A stretch of DNA of 64,000 bases from Microvirga sp. ACRRW (GTDB lineage: Bacteria > Pseudomonadota > Alphaproteobacteria > Rhizobiales > Beijerinckiaceae), in the NCBI RefSeq assembly GCF_022346925.1, contig NZ_JAKRNJ010000003.1, positions 434,001 to 498,000 of the forward strand, in the 5' to 3' direction. Below the pieces are notes generated by a model. The model saw nothing but the letters and a program-made list of their open reading frames with translations, searched no databases and had not been told where the DNA came from. Made by a program: the position numbers and the translations under genes. Shown here in pieces: positions 1-8,315 of the stretch (the first letter of the stretch is position 1; the number at the start of each line of letters is the position of its first letter).

Positions 1-865
1 TCGCGCCGAAAGCCGCGCAGGTGCTCTCAATGATAGTGCGGATGCGCGCCTCCGCGAGATCGCGAACACTGGGCGAAAGCGTGCGCACGGTGCCGAGCAG
101 GGTCGCCGTCTGCGGAATGACGTTGAACGTATCGCCCGCCTTGACGGTGCAGACGGAGACGACCACCGATTCCAGCGGATCGATGCTGCGCGAGGAAACG
201 CTCTGCAGAGCGGTGATCACATGCGCCGTCGTGACGATGGGGTCGATGCAGTTGTGCGGATAGGCGGCGTGCCCGCCCTTGCCCTCGATGGTGATCGTGA
301 AGCGGTCCGCCGCCGCCATGACGGGGCCTGGACGCATGGCGAAATGGCCGATCGGAACGCCCGGCCAATTGTGCATGCCGTAGACCTCCTGGATGCCGAA
401 GCGCTCCATGAGCCCGTCCTTCACCATGGCGTCGCCGCCACCGCCGCCTTCTTCCGCAGGCTGGAAGATCACGACCGCCGTGCCGTCGAAATTGCGCGTC
501 TCGGCAAGGTATTTCGCTGCGCCCAAGAGCATCGCCGTGTGGCCGTCATGGCCGCAGGCATGCATCTTGCCGGGCGTCTTGGACTTGTAGGGCAGGTCGG
601 TCGCTTCCAGGATCGGCAGCGCGTCCATGTCGGCGCGCAGGCCGATCACCTTGCCGGATGAATTTGTGCGGCCCTTGATGACGCCGACCACGCCCGTGCG
701 GCCGATGCCGGTCACCACCTCGTCGCAGCCGAATTCCTTCAGCTTCTCGGCCACGATGCCTGCGGTGCGGTGAACGTCATAGCCGAGTTCGGGATTCTCA
801 TGGAAATCCCGGCGCCAGGCGGCGATCTCGTCGGCCAGGTCGGCGACGCGGTTGATGATGGGCAT
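1..865 (-). CDS. M20 family metallo-amidohydrolase (hippurate hydrolase-like), 3' end cut by window
   Basis: A cytoplasmic metal-dependent hydrolase that would remove an acyl group from an N-acylated amino acid (hippurate or N-acetyl amino acid type). Only the first 288 residues are visible, and the family is usually about 385-390 residues, so roughly the last quarter lies beyond the left edge. Visible hallmarks are MHACGHDGH at residues 101-109 (first metal ligands) and FQPAEEG near 134-140 (acidic catalytic/metal residues), followed by the MHNWPG segment of the amidohydrolase subfamily. The start at 865 gives the N-terminus MPIINRVADLADEI, typical for the family. It is the last gene on the minus strand after the O-antigen-ligase-like gene, with about 90 bp between them. 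The exact substrate cannot be read from the sequence. Confidence 0.88.
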   Translation of the reverse strand, partial: MPIINRVADLADEIAAWRRDFHENPELGYDVHRTAGIVAEKLKEFGCDEVVTGIGRTGVVGVIKGRTNSSGKVIGLRADMDALPILEATDLPYKSKTPGKMHACGHDGHTAMLLGAAKYLAETRNFDGTAVVIFQPAEEGGGGGDAMVKDGLMERFGIQEVYGMHNWPGVPIGHFAMRPGPVMAAADRFTITIEGKGGHAAYPHNCIDPIVTTAHVITALQSVSSRSIDPLESVVVSVCTVKAGDTFNVIPQTATLLGTVRTLSPSVRDLAEARIRTIIESTCAAFGA

Positions 866-957
866 GGGAAGTCCTTTCCATGAATCGATAAGCCGCCAGC
901 CAACCAGAGGCAGGGGGCATGGGTCAATGGTTATGGAGGGAAAGCTTTTCCGATGCT

Positions 958-2169
958 TTAGCGCAGCCGGCGCAGGATGGCCTTCGGGCGCTTGGTCCGG
1001 AATTGTCCGCGCTCCACCGCCACGAAGACCAGCACGAGCACGACGAGCGCCGTGAACCACCAGACCTGAGCGGTGCCGATGCCGCAGGAGCCGAGCGCGA
1101 AGGCCGAGGCGAAGGAGGCCATGATGCCGGGCCCGAGGATGGGACGGTGCCCTCCGGCGCTCAAAGCCGCCTGCGAGAGCAGGATCGCGCCGGAGACGGC
1201 GCCCACGAGCCCGAGCTCGTACCAGATCTCGAACAGCAGGCTGAACGGCGTTTCGTTGGGCACGAGGCCGAAGATGCGCCCACGCCAGGATGTCTCCAGC
1301 CCATGGCCAGTCAGAAGGCGTGCGGGCTCCTTGAGAATGAGGCCCTGCCAGGCGTCGAGCCCCATCACGATGGAGGAGGCCGATCCGAAAATGCCGCCTG
1401 CGAGAGGCTTCAGCAGGAAGGGCAGCAAGGGCGCAAGAATCAGAAGAGCCGCCATCGTGAAGCCGATCAGGCGGGAGCCGATTCGCGGGCTCATCGCCGT
1501 CAGGGCAAAGGTCAGGCCGCCGACAACGAGGCCGATGAGCGGCAGAATATCGGCGGTGAGGAAGGCGCCGATGCCGACAGCCAGGGCAAGCGCCACGGCC
1601 TCCAGATTGCGGCCGCGGGAATGGAGCCACGTCACCGCAGGCCAGAGCAGCAGGACGAGCACGACCATGCCGCGCTCCACGCCCAGTCCATCGGGATCGA
1701 GATGGCCGCCGCCTCGGAACAGCATGGCGATGCCGATCAGGGCGGCGAGGCCGACGCCGACCGGCAGCAGATAGAGATTCGCCGAGCGCATGCGCTCCGG
1801 CAGGGCGAGATATCCCGCAACGCCCATCAGGCCCATGGCGACGATGTTCAGAAGCCGCTCGGAGGCCTGCGGCACGAAAGGCGTCCAGATCAGGGACAGG
1901 GCTGCCCAGAGCACCAGAACGAGCCCGGCAAGCCCTGCCCGCGAGGTCACGAAGCTCATCGCCTTCTGGCCGGGGTTTCTCGCGCTGCCATCGAGAAACG
2001 CTGCCAGGACGATGAGGGCCACGGCCAGGGGAGCCATCACCACGAGGGCGCGGCGGGAGAAGAGTGCGGCCAAAGGAATGGCGAACAGCAGAATCGCAAA
2101 GCCGAGGCGCCGCAGCAGGGCGGCGGCATCGGCGGAAGGATTGGCCATGGGGAGGGCGGAGCGGACCAT
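958..2169 (-). CDS. O-antigen ligase/polymerase (Wzy_C)-like integral membrane protein
   Basis: A 403-residue polytopic inner-membrane protein with about 11-12 hydrophobic segments spread over its whole length. Near residues 285-325 it has a periplasmic-loop pattern GHGLETSWRG followed by PNETPFSLLFEIWYELG. This matches the O-antigen ligase/polymerase (WaaL/Wzy_C) family, where a GHG and an N-containing loop precede a Glu and a GLxG helix. The family joins or polymerises undecaprenyl-linked glycans at the periplasmic face. No glycosyltransferase or polysaccharide genes lie beside it, so the glycan is unknown. An internal Met at residue 8 (MANPSAD) is an alternative start. The long ORF on the opposite strand over the same bases is rich in Gln, Arg and Gly and is a shadow. 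Confidence 0.72.
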   Translation of the reverse strand: MVRSALPMANPSADAAALLRRLGFAILLFAIPLAALFSRRALVVMAPLAVALIVLAAFLDGSARNPGQKAMSFVTSRAGLAGLVLVLWAALSLIWTPFVPQASERLLNIVAMGLMGVAGYLALPERMRSANLYLLPVGVGLAALIGIAMLFRGGGHLDPDGLGVERGMVVLVLLLWPAVTWLHSRGRNLEAVALALAVGIGAFLTADILPLIGLVVGGLTFALTAMSPRIGSRLIGFTMAALLILAPLLPFLLKPLAGGIFGSASSIVMGLDAWQGLILKEPARLLTGHGLETSWRGRIFGLVPNETPFSLLFEIWYELGLVGAVSGAILLSQAALSAGGHRPILGPGIMASFASAFALGSCGIGTAQVWWFTALVVLVLVFVAVERGQFRTKRPKAILRRLR

Positions 2170-2348
2170 GCGGGGCAGACAATCGTCGGTTGAGCGACCA
2201 GGAGAAGGTCAAGCTAATGCACGGATCGCGCAAAAGCTGTAGGTGCGATGCAACACATGCCAAACCTTTGGTTTAGTGCCGGCTGCATAACGACCCTGAA
2301 ATGCCGCCGGACCTGTTCCCTGGCCAGGCTATATGCCGGTTCTCCCAG

Positions 2349-3233
2349 TCATCCCTTCTGCCCGCGCAGGAAGTTGACGATGCCGGAGAAGTCGTCGCCC
2401 TCATGCCCTGCGCCGTTGAAGAGCGCATAGAGCTGCGCGGCCTCCGCGCCCAAGGGCGTCGATGCGCCGGAGGCGAGGGCTGCTTCCTGCGCGAGCTTGA
2501 GGTCTTTGAGCATGAGAGCCGCTGCGAAGCCCGGCTTGTAGCCGTTGTTCGCAGGCGAGGTCGGCACCGGGCCCGGCACGGGGCAATAGGTGGTAAGCGA
2601 CCAGCACTGGCCCGAGGATGTGGAGGCCACATCGAACAAGGCCTGATGCGAAAGCCCGAGCTTTTCGCCGAGCACGAAAGCTTCCGCGACGCCGATCATC
2701 GAGATGCCGAGGATCATGTTGTTGCAGATCTTCGCCGCCTGACCCGCGCCCGCCTCGCCGCAATGCACGACCTTCTTGCCCATCTTCGAGAGGATGGGCT
2801 CAGCCCGGTCGAACGCATTCTTGGCGCCGCCCGCCATGAAGGTGAGCGTCGCGCCCTTCGCACCGCCGACCCCGCCGGAGACCGGCGCATCGAGGCTCAT
2901 CAGCTTGCGCTCCTGCGCCATGCCATGCGCCTTGCGTGCGCTGTCCACGTCGATGGTGGAGCAGTCGATGACGAGCGCGCCGTCCTTCACTGACGAGAGA
3001 AGATCGGCATAGACCGAGAGCACGTGCTTGCCTGCGGGCAGCATGGTGATCACGATTTCGGCCTCGCGCACCGCATCATGCGCGGAACCGGCAATGGTTA
3101 CGCCGTCGTTGCGCGCCTGATCGCAGGAGGCGGGAGACAGATCGAACCCGGTGACGCTATGGCCCGCCTTGACGAGATTGGCGGCCATGGGGCCACCCAT
3201 GTTGCCGAGGCCGATGAAGGCGATGCTGGTCAT
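2349..3233 (-). CDS. mmsB: 3-hydroxyisobutyrate dehydrogenase
   Basis: NAD-dependent oxidation of 3-hydroxyisobutyrate to methylmalonate semialdehyde, a late step of valine catabolism, in the cytoplasm. The protein has 294 residues, the normal family length. The Rossmann motif GLGNMG is at residues 8-13. The substrate-binding signature DAPVSGG starts at residue 115, and the catalytic lysine is K168 in the segment GQAAKICNNMILG. The start at 3233 gives MTSIAFIGLGNMG, placing the nucleotide-binding loop directly at the N-terminus as expected. It follows the acyl-CoA dehydrogenase and a small membrane-protein gene on the same strand. mmsA, whose enzyme uses its product, lies 2.4 kb upstream. Together these three enzymes form most of the lower valine pathway. 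Confidence 0.93.
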   Translation of the reverse strand: MTSIAFIGLGNMGGPMAANLVKAGHSVTGFDLSPASCDQARNDGVTIAGSAHDAVREAEIVITMLPAGKHVLSVYADLLSSVKDGALVIDCSTIDVDSARKAHGMAQERKLMSLDAPVSGGVGGAKGATLTFMAGGAKNAFDRAEPILSKMGKKVVHCGEAGAGQAAKICNNMILGISMIGVAEAFVLGEKLGLSHQALFDVASTSSGQCWSLTTYCPVPGPVPTSPANNGYKPGFAAALMLKDLKLAQEAALASGASTPLGAEAAQLYALFNGAGHEGDDFSGIVNFLRGQKG

Positions 3234-3290
3234 AATTATCCTCCCGTGTTGTTGTTTGGCGATGATCGCAGGAACTGGATGGCGCCGCCG

Positions 3291-3662
3291 CTATGGGCGG
3301 CGCGCGCTCCAAAGCGCTCCTGCGAGGCAAAAACCGTAGAACCAGAGCATGAGGGAGCCGAACACCTTGTCGAGAGATGGGTTCAGGTCCGGAAAGAACA
3401 CCGCGAAATGCGAGCCGACAGCCGCCATGATCAGCATGCCGGGAACAGCCGTGAGCGCCATGGCGGAAGCAGCCTTCTGATGAGGCACGCGCAGGATGCG
3501 ATGAATGAGCAGGCCCAGAACTAACCCTAAGGCCGCGCCCGCCGCGAAGTTCAACTGAAAGGGCCTGCGGCCTTCCAGAAAGAACAAATGCCCTGCGAAC
3601 GAGAACAGCGCGAAGATCGCAGCCGTGAGGCCAAGGCCGAGGCCCAGCGCGCGAAGGGTCAT
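3291..3662 (-). CDS. small four-helix membrane protein of unknown function
   Basis: A 123-residue protein I do not recognise. It has four probable membrane helices (about residues 5-29, 38-55, 66-90 and 103-120), short loops, and a basic C-terminus ending SARRP. Its start ATG at 3662 overlaps the TGA of the acyl-CoA dehydrogenase by four bases (ATGA), so it is very likely translationally coupled to it and part of the valine-catabolic transcript. mmsB begins 57 bp further on. No catalytic motif is visible, and a function in membrane transport or quinone/ETF contact would be guesswork. The longer open frame extending upstream inside the dehydrogenase gene is not used, because it would run through that gene out of frame. 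Confidence 0.6.
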   Translation of the reverse strand: MTLRALGLGLGLTAAIFALFSFAGHLFFLEGRRPFQLNFAAGAALGLVLGLLIHRILRVPHQKAASAMALTAVPGMLIMAAVGSHFAVFFPDLNPSLDKVFGSLMLWFYGFCLAGALWSARRP

Positions 3663-4810
3663 CGGTTGCCGCGCCCCACGAGATCGCGCGCCACGATGAG
3701 GCGCATGATCTCGTTGGTGCCCTCGAGAATCTGATGCACGCGCAGATCGCGCACGATCTTCTCGACGCCGTAATCGGCGAGATAACCATAGCCGCCGTGA
3801 AGCTGCAGCGCGTCGTTCGCCACGTTGAACCCGGTATCGGTGGCCATGCGCTTGGCCATGGCGCAGAGCTTCGTCGCATCCATCGCCTTGGCGTCGAGGG
3901 CGGATGCCGCGCGCCACAGGAAGGTGCGCGCGCATTCGAGGTCGGTCGCCATGTCGGCGAGCTTGAATTGCAGCGCCTGGAAATCCGCGATGCGCTTGCC
4001 GAAGGCTTTTCTGTCGTTGGCGTAGGACAGCGCCTTGTCGAGCGCGGATTGCGCGCCGCCCAGCGAACATGCGCCGATATTCAGGCGCCCGCCGTCGAGG
4101 CCGGACATGGCGATCTTGAAGCCCATGCCTTCATCCGCGAGACGGTTCGCGACAGGCACGCGCACATCTTCAAAGATCACGGCGGCGGTGGGCTGCGCGT
4201 TCCAGCCCATCTTCTTTTCCTGCGCACCGAAGGACACGCCTTTCATGTCCTTCTCGATGATCAGCGTCGAGATGCCGGACGGTCCATCCTCACCCGTGCG
4301 CACCATCGTCACGTAAAGATCGGACGTGCCCGCGCCCGAGATGAACTGCTTCACGCCGTTGACGATGTAATGATCGCCGTCGCGCACCGCGCGGGTCTTC
4401 AGCGCTGCTGCGTCCGATCCCGAGCCCGGCTCAGTGAGGCAATAGCTGCCGATCAATTCCATGGTGCAGAGAGACGGCAGGAAACGCTGGCGCTGCTCCT
4501 CCGAGCCGTAGCGGTCGATCATCCAGGCGACCATGTTGTGAATGGAGAGGAAGGCCGAGATCGCGGGGCAGCCGGTGGCGAGCGCCTCGAAGATGAGCGC
4601 CGCGTCAAGCCGCGTCATGCCCGACCCGCCCACATCGTCGCGGGTGTAGATTCCGGCCATGCCGAGGGAGGCTGCCTCCCGCAGAACATCCACGGGAAAA
4701 TGCTTTGTCTCGTCCCATTCGAGGGCATGGGGCGCGATGTTGTCCGCAGCAAAGGCAAGAGCCATGTCTCGGACGGCGATCTGGTCTTCGGTCAAGGAGA
4801 ACTGTGTCAT
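3659..4810 (-). CDS. acyl-CoA dehydrogenase, isobutyryl-CoA dehydrogenase type
   Basis: A 383-residue FAD enzyme that introduces an alpha-beta double bond into a short branched acyl-CoA and passes electrons to ETF. The FAD/substrate segment CLTEPGSGSD is at residues 124-133. The catalytic base is E363 in LEGTNEIMRL near the C-terminus, the position used by the short/branched-chain ACAD8-type enzymes. Length and start (MTQFSLTEDQ) fit the family. Being directly upstream of mmsB and downstream of mmsA on the same strand supports isobutyryl-CoA (valine) as substrate. 2-Methylbutyryl-CoA or a broader range cannot be excluded. No enoyl-CoA hydratase or hydroxyisobutyryl-CoA hydrolase is present here, so those steps must be encoded elsewhere. 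Confidence 0.88.
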   Translation of the reverse strand: MTQFSLTEDQIAVRDMALAFAADNIAPHALEWDETKHFPVDVLREAASLGMAGIYTRDDVGGSGMTRLDAALIFEALATGCPAISAFLSIHNMVAWMIDRYGSEEQRQRFLPSLCTMELIGSYCLTEPGSGSDAAALKTRAVRDGDHYIVNGVKQFISGAGTSDLYVTMVRTGEDGPSGISTLIIEKDMKGVSFGAQEKKMGWNAQPTAAVIFEDVRVPVANRLADEGMGFKIAMSGLDGGRLNIGACSLGGAQSALDKALSYANDRKAFGKRIADFQALQFKLADMATDLECARTFLWRAASALDAKAMDATKLCAMAKRMATDTGFNVANDALQLHGGYGYLADYGVEKIVRDLRVHQILEGTNEIMRLIVARDLVGRGNR

Positions 4811-4879
4811 GGCCTTAGATCGTCATGAGAAGAGCGCTTCGTGCACCCCGACTTTGGATTGAGAGCCGAAGGATTCGGC

Positions 4880-5557
4880 TCAAAGCTTCCGGCCTACCTC
4901 GTCGATATGCTCCAGGAGATCCGCAGGGTCCTGGTAAACCCGGTAGGCGCTTGCGCGGACGAGTTCGTCCTCGCCATAGCCACCCGATAAAAGCCCTACG
5001 CCCAACGCTCCTGCGCGTCGGGCGGCCAGCATGTCCCAGATGCTGTCGCCGACCACGCAGGTGTTCTCGATGGGATGGCCGAGCGCCTCGGCGGCGGCGA
5101 TGAACAGATCCGGGTCGGGCTTGGCGTATTTCACCTTGTCGCGGGTGATGACGGGAACTGTCTGCGGATCGACGCCGAGATTGCGGATGACCGGACCTGC
5201 CGTTTCCATCCGTCCGCTGGTCGCAATGGCCCAGGGCATGCCTGCGTCGGTGAGATAGGCCAGCAGCTCGCGGGCGCCCGGCAGCGGGCGGATCGATCCG
5301 GAGCGCTGGTTGTAGGCCTGCGCATGGAGCTGGCGCAGGCGCTCGATCCGCTCCGGCTCGATGGTCAGCCCCGTCTCACGCAAGAGCATGTTGGTGAACA
5401 GGCCGCCCGACATGCCGATCCGGCGATGGATGCGCCAGACGGAGAGTTCGATCCCCTCCGCCTCCAGAGCCTCATGCCAGGCCAGAACATGCTGATAGAC
5501 GCTGTCGACGAGCGTGCCGTCGAGATCGAAGAGGAAAGCTGTCTGGCGTATGGGCAT
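4880..5557 (-). CDS. HAD-superfamily phosphatase (phosphoglycolate phosphatase-like)
   Basis: A 225-residue hydrolase of the haloacid dehalogenase superfamily, subclass with a small alpha-helical cap. Motif I DLDGT is at residues 11-15 (D11 nucleophile, D13 acid/base). Motif II is ATSG near 113, motif III the lysine in KYAKPDPD near 145, and motif IV VVGDSIWDM near 168. I chose the start at 5557 because GGAG lies eight bases upstream and the protein then begins MPIRQTAFLFDLDGT. A longer start at 5596 is possible but would reach almost into the hairpin after mmsA. It lies between mmsA and the acyl-CoA dehydrogenase on the same strand. A metabolite-repair role is conceivable, but the substrate is unknown. 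Confidence 0.85.
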   Translation of the reverse strand: MPIRQTAFLFDLDGTLVDSVYQHVLAWHEALEAEGIELSVWRIHRRIGMSGGLFTNMLLRETGLTIEPERIERLRQLHAQAYNQRSGSIRPLPGARELLAYLTDAGMPWAIATSGRMETAGPVIRNLGVDPQTVPVITRDKVKYAKPDPDLFIAAAEALGHPIENTCVVGDSIWDMLAARRAGALGVGLLSGGYGEDELVRASAYRVYQDPADLLEHIDEVGRKL

Positions 5558-5600
5558 CGGCAAAACTCCAAAAAGGTTTCTCGTCGTCCACTCCAAACGA

Positions 5601-5628
5601 AGAAGGCCGGGCGATGACCCGGCCTTCT
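5601..5628 (-). terminator. rho-independent-type hairpin after mmsA
   Basis: A perfect 11-bp inverted repeat (5601-5611 with 5618-5628, loop of 6) begins six bases after the mmsA stop. Read on the minus strand it is followed by TCGTTTGG, a weak U-tract. It should reduce read-through from mmsA into the HAD/acyl-CoA dehydrogenase genes. Confidence 0.6.
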
Positions 5629-5633
5629 GTGTT

Positions 5634-7130
5634 TTACTTCATCGTCGGAATGGAGAATTCCGCGCCTTCCTTGATGCCGGACGGCCAGCGTGAGGTGACC
5701 GTCTTCGTCTTGGTGTAGAAGCGCACCGCATCCGGGCCGTGCTGGTTGAGGTCGCCGAAGCCGGAGGCCTTCCAGCCCCCGAAGGTGTAATAGGCCAGCG
5801 GCACCGGGATCGGCACGTTGATGCCGACCATGCCGACATTCACCTTGGAGGCGAAGTCGCGGGCGGCGTCGCCGTCGCGGGTGTAGATCGCGACGCCGTT
5901 GCCGTATTCGTGGTCGGACGGCAGGCGCAGCGCCTCGTCGTAGTTCTTGGCGCGGACGACCGAGAGAACGGGGCCGAAGATTTCTTCCTTGTAGATGCGC
6001 ATGTCGCTGGTCACCTCGTCGAAGAGGCAGCCGCCCATGTAGAAGCCGTTCTCGTAGCCCTGCATCTTGAAGTTACGGCCATCGACCGCGAGCTTCGCGC
6101 CTTCCTTCACGCCGAGATCGACGTAGGAACGCACCTTCTCCATGTGCGCCTTCGTGACCATGGGGCCGAAATCGGCGGACGGGTCAGTGGAGGGGCCGAC
6201 CTTCAGGCTTTCGACGCGCGGGATCAAACGGTCCATGAGGGCGTCGGCGGTGGCCTTGCCGACCGGCACCGCGACCGAAATCGCCATGCAGCGCTCACCC
6301 GCCGAGCCGTAGCCTGCGCCGATGAGCGCGTCTGCGGCCTGGTCGAGATCGGCGTCGGGCATGATGATCATGTGGTTCTTCGCGCCGCCGAAGCAATGCG
6401 CGCGCTTGCCGTTGGCGGTCGCGCGGGAATAGACGTATTGCGCGATTGGCGAAGAGCCGACGAAGCCCACGGCCTTGATGTCCGGATCGTCGAGGATCGC
6501 GTCCACCACGTCCTTGTCGCCGTTGACGACGTTGAGGACGCCGGCGGGCAGTCCTGCCTCGATCATCAGCTCGGCAAGGCGCATCGGCACGCCCGGATCG
6601 CGCTCCGAGGGTTTCAGGATGAAGGCGTTGCCGCACGCGATGGCGGGCGCGAACTTCCACATCGGGATCATGGCGGGGAAGTTGAACGGCGTGATGCCGG
6701 CAACGACACCCAGCGGCTGGCGGATCGAATACATGTCGATGCCGGGACCTGCGCCTTCCGTGAATTCACCCTTCAGGAGATGCGGGATGCCGCAGGCGAA
6801 TTCCACCACCTCGACGCCGCGCTGAATGTCGCCCTTGGCGTCGGGAATGGTCTTGCCGTGCTCGCGGGCCAGCAGCTCGGCCAGCGAATCGGTTTCCTTG
6901 GCGATGAGTTCGAGGAACTTCATCATCACGCGGGCGCGGCGCTGCGGGTTGGTGGCGCCCCAGCCGATCTGCGCGGCCTTGGCGTTCTCGACCGCCTGGC
7001 GCAGCTCGTCCTTGGAGGCCAGCGCGACGCGGCCGATCACCTCGCCGGTCATGGGCTGGAAGAATTCGGTGGTGCGGCCCGACTTGCCCGGAACGTGCTT
7101 GCCGCCGATGAAATGTCCGACTTCGCGCAT
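5634..7130 (-). CDS. mmsA: methylmalonate-semialdehyde dehydrogenase (CoA-acylating)
   Basis: Oxidises methylmalonate semialdehyde (and malonate semialdehyde) with NAD and CoA to propionyl-CoA (acetyl-CoA), closing valine degradation. The protein has 498 residues, normal for the family. The catalytic cysteine is C281 in GSAGERCMAIS. The usual aldehyde-dehydrogenase Glu-containing ELGGKN motif is replaced by FGGAKNH at 247-253. That is diagnostic of the CoA-acylating MMSDH branch, which lacks the hydrolytic general base. The cofactor segment ITPFNFP is at 146-152. It is the first minus-strand gene after a divergent LysR regulator, with only 57 bp between them. That arrangement suggests control of mmsA by that regulator. 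A strong hairpin follows the stop codon. Confidence 0.95.
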   Translation of the reverse strand: MREVGHFIGGKHVPGKSGRTTEFFQPMTGEVIGRVALASKDELRQAVENAKAAQIGWGATNPQRRARVMMKFLELIAKETDSLAELLAREHGKTIPDAKGDIQRGVEVVEFACGIPHLLKGEFTEGAGPGIDMYSIRQPLGVVAGITPFNFPAMIPMWKFAPAIACGNAFILKPSERDPGVPMRLAELMIEAGLPAGVLNVVNGDKDVVDAILDDPDIKAVGFVGSSPIAQYVYSRATANGKRAHCFGGAKNHMIIMPDADLDQAADALIGAGYGSAGERCMAISVAVPVGKATADALMDRLIPRVESLKVGPSTDPSADFGPMVTKAHMEKVRSYVDLGVKEGAKLAVDGRNFKMQGYENGFYMGGCLFDEVTSDMRIYKEEIFGPVLSVVRAKNYDEALRLPSDHEYGNGVAIYTRDGDAARDFASKVNVGMVGINVPIPVPLAYYTFGGWKASGFGDLNQHGPDAVRFYTKTKTVTSRWPSGIKEGAEFSIPTMK

Positions 7131-7187
7131 GGCGTTTCTCTCCTGATTTTAGGTGCCCTGTTCTAGCATTGTCGAAACTGCACGACT

Positions 7188-8135
7188 ATGGGTGAAGATG
7201 AGGCTTCCGTTGTGCAAAAATCCCAATATGATAAAGCTCTAGGAATGAGTGCTTTCGATTGGGACGATCTCCGCTTTTTCCTCGCCGTGGCAAGGGCCGG
7301 CCGCCTCACGGTCGCCGCCCGCCGCCTGGAGGCGGATCATACCACGGTTTCCCGCCGCATCTCGTCTCTCGAAAAGGCGCTCCAGGCCAAGCTGTTCGAG
7401 CGCAAGCCGCAAGGATACACCCTCACGGAACAGGGCGAACGCCTGCTCGCCAAGGCCGAAAGTATGGAAAGCCAGGCGTTGGCAGTGGCAAGCGAGGTAG
7501 GTGGCTCCGATCTCGCCCTCTCAGGTACCGTGCGCGTGGGCGCGCCGGACGGGCTCGGCACGTATTTCCTGGCGGCGGAGCTCGGCGCGCTTGCCGAGCA
7601 GCATCCGGATCTCACGATCCAGCTCGTGGCCCTGCCGCGCACCTTTTCGCTCTCCAAGCGCGAGGCGGATATCGCGGTCACGGTCGAGCAGCCGACCGAG
7701 GGGCGGCTCGTCTCCCGCAAGCTCACCGATTACCGCCTTCGGATGTATGCCTCGGATGAGTACATCGCGCGGCACGGCATTCCAGCGGTGCCCGAGGATC
7801 TGGCGGGCCGGATGCTCGTGACTTATGTGGCCGACCTCATCTACAGCCCCGCTCTCGAATATTTCTCCGGCCTCGAAAAGTATGGCCCCCGGCGTTTCGA
7901 ATGCGCCAGCGTGGTGGCGCAGATGGAGGCCGTGAGGGCAGGGGTCGGCATCGGCATCCTGCACGATTACGCGGCAAGGCTTTATCCCGAGCTGAAGGTG
8001 GTGCTGCCGGAGATCGCCTTCACCCGCACCTACTGGATCGTCACCCACGCGGAGGTTCGCAACCTTCACCGCATCGCCGAGGTTCATGCCTTCATGCTTG
8101 ATAGGGTGAAGGCGAACCGCGGGTTGTTCATGTGA
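7188..8135 (+). CDS. LysR-family transcriptional regulator divergent from mmsA
   Basis: A 315-residue LysR-type activator/repressor. The winged helix-turn-helix covers about residues 22-82 (FDWDDLRFFLAVARAG, then AARRLEADHTTVSRRI). The C-terminal two-thirds form the effector-binding periplasmic-protein-like fold (GTVRVGAPDGLGTYF onwards). The start is uncertain: ATG at 7188, or ATG at 7245, which begins MSAFDWDDLRFF directly at the HTH. Neither has a clear Shine-Dalgarno. The divergent, close arrangement with mmsA is the classic LysR layout, so it probably regulates mmsA or the valine genes. That target is inference from position only. Confidence 0.85.
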   Translation: MGEDEASVVQKSQYDKALGMSAFDWDDLRFFLAVARAGRLTVAARRLEADHTTVSRRISSLEKALQAKLFERKPQGYTLTEQGERLLAKAESMESQALAVASEVGGSDLALSGTVRVGAPDGLGTYFLAAELGALAEQHPDLTIQLVALPRTFSLSKREADIAVTVEQPTEGRLVSRKLTDYRLRMYASDEYIARHGIPAVPEDLAGRMLVTYVADLIYSPALEYFSGLEKYGPRRFECASVVAQMEAVRAGVGIGILHDYAARLYPELKVVLPEIAFTRTYWIVTHAEVRNLHRIAEVHAFMLDRVKANRGLFM

Positions 8136-8145
8136 TCGGATTCCG

Positions 8146-8247
8146 GTGTCATCCCCGGCGAGCCGTAGGCGAGGGAAGGGGATCCACCCACAAGCGCGGC
8201 GCTATGGATTCCCTTCCCCTCCGCTGCTCTTCGGCCGGGAATGACAC
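8146..8247. repeat. REP-like intergenic palindromic element (family A)
   Basis: A roughly 100-bp unit whose ends are inverted: GTGTCATCCCCGGC at 8146-8159 and GCCGGGAATGACAC at 8234-8247, with one mismatch. Internal arms GGGAAGGGGATCC and GGATTCCCTTCCCC are also inverted. It lies between the LysR gene and transaldolase and is probably one copy of a dispersed genomic repeat. A related shorter palindrome occurs near 40627. Confidence 0.6.
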
Positions 8248-8315
8248 TAAAGCGTCTTCACTCAGGCGCCTTAACCCCTTAAGTCTGGCCTCAACACAAA
8301 CCCACGGAGACCGGA

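Noticed and set aside
919-2193. 424-codon open frame on the plus strand
   Set aside because: It lies antisense to the O-antigen-ligase-like gene, is extremely rich in Gln/Glu/Arg/Gly/His with no domain, and has the composition expected from the reverse of a GC-rich gene.
5739-7166. 475-codon open frame on the plus strand
   Set aside because: Antisense to mmsA, rich in His, Asp, Val and Arg, with no recognisable motif. The minus-strand gene has catalytic residues in place.
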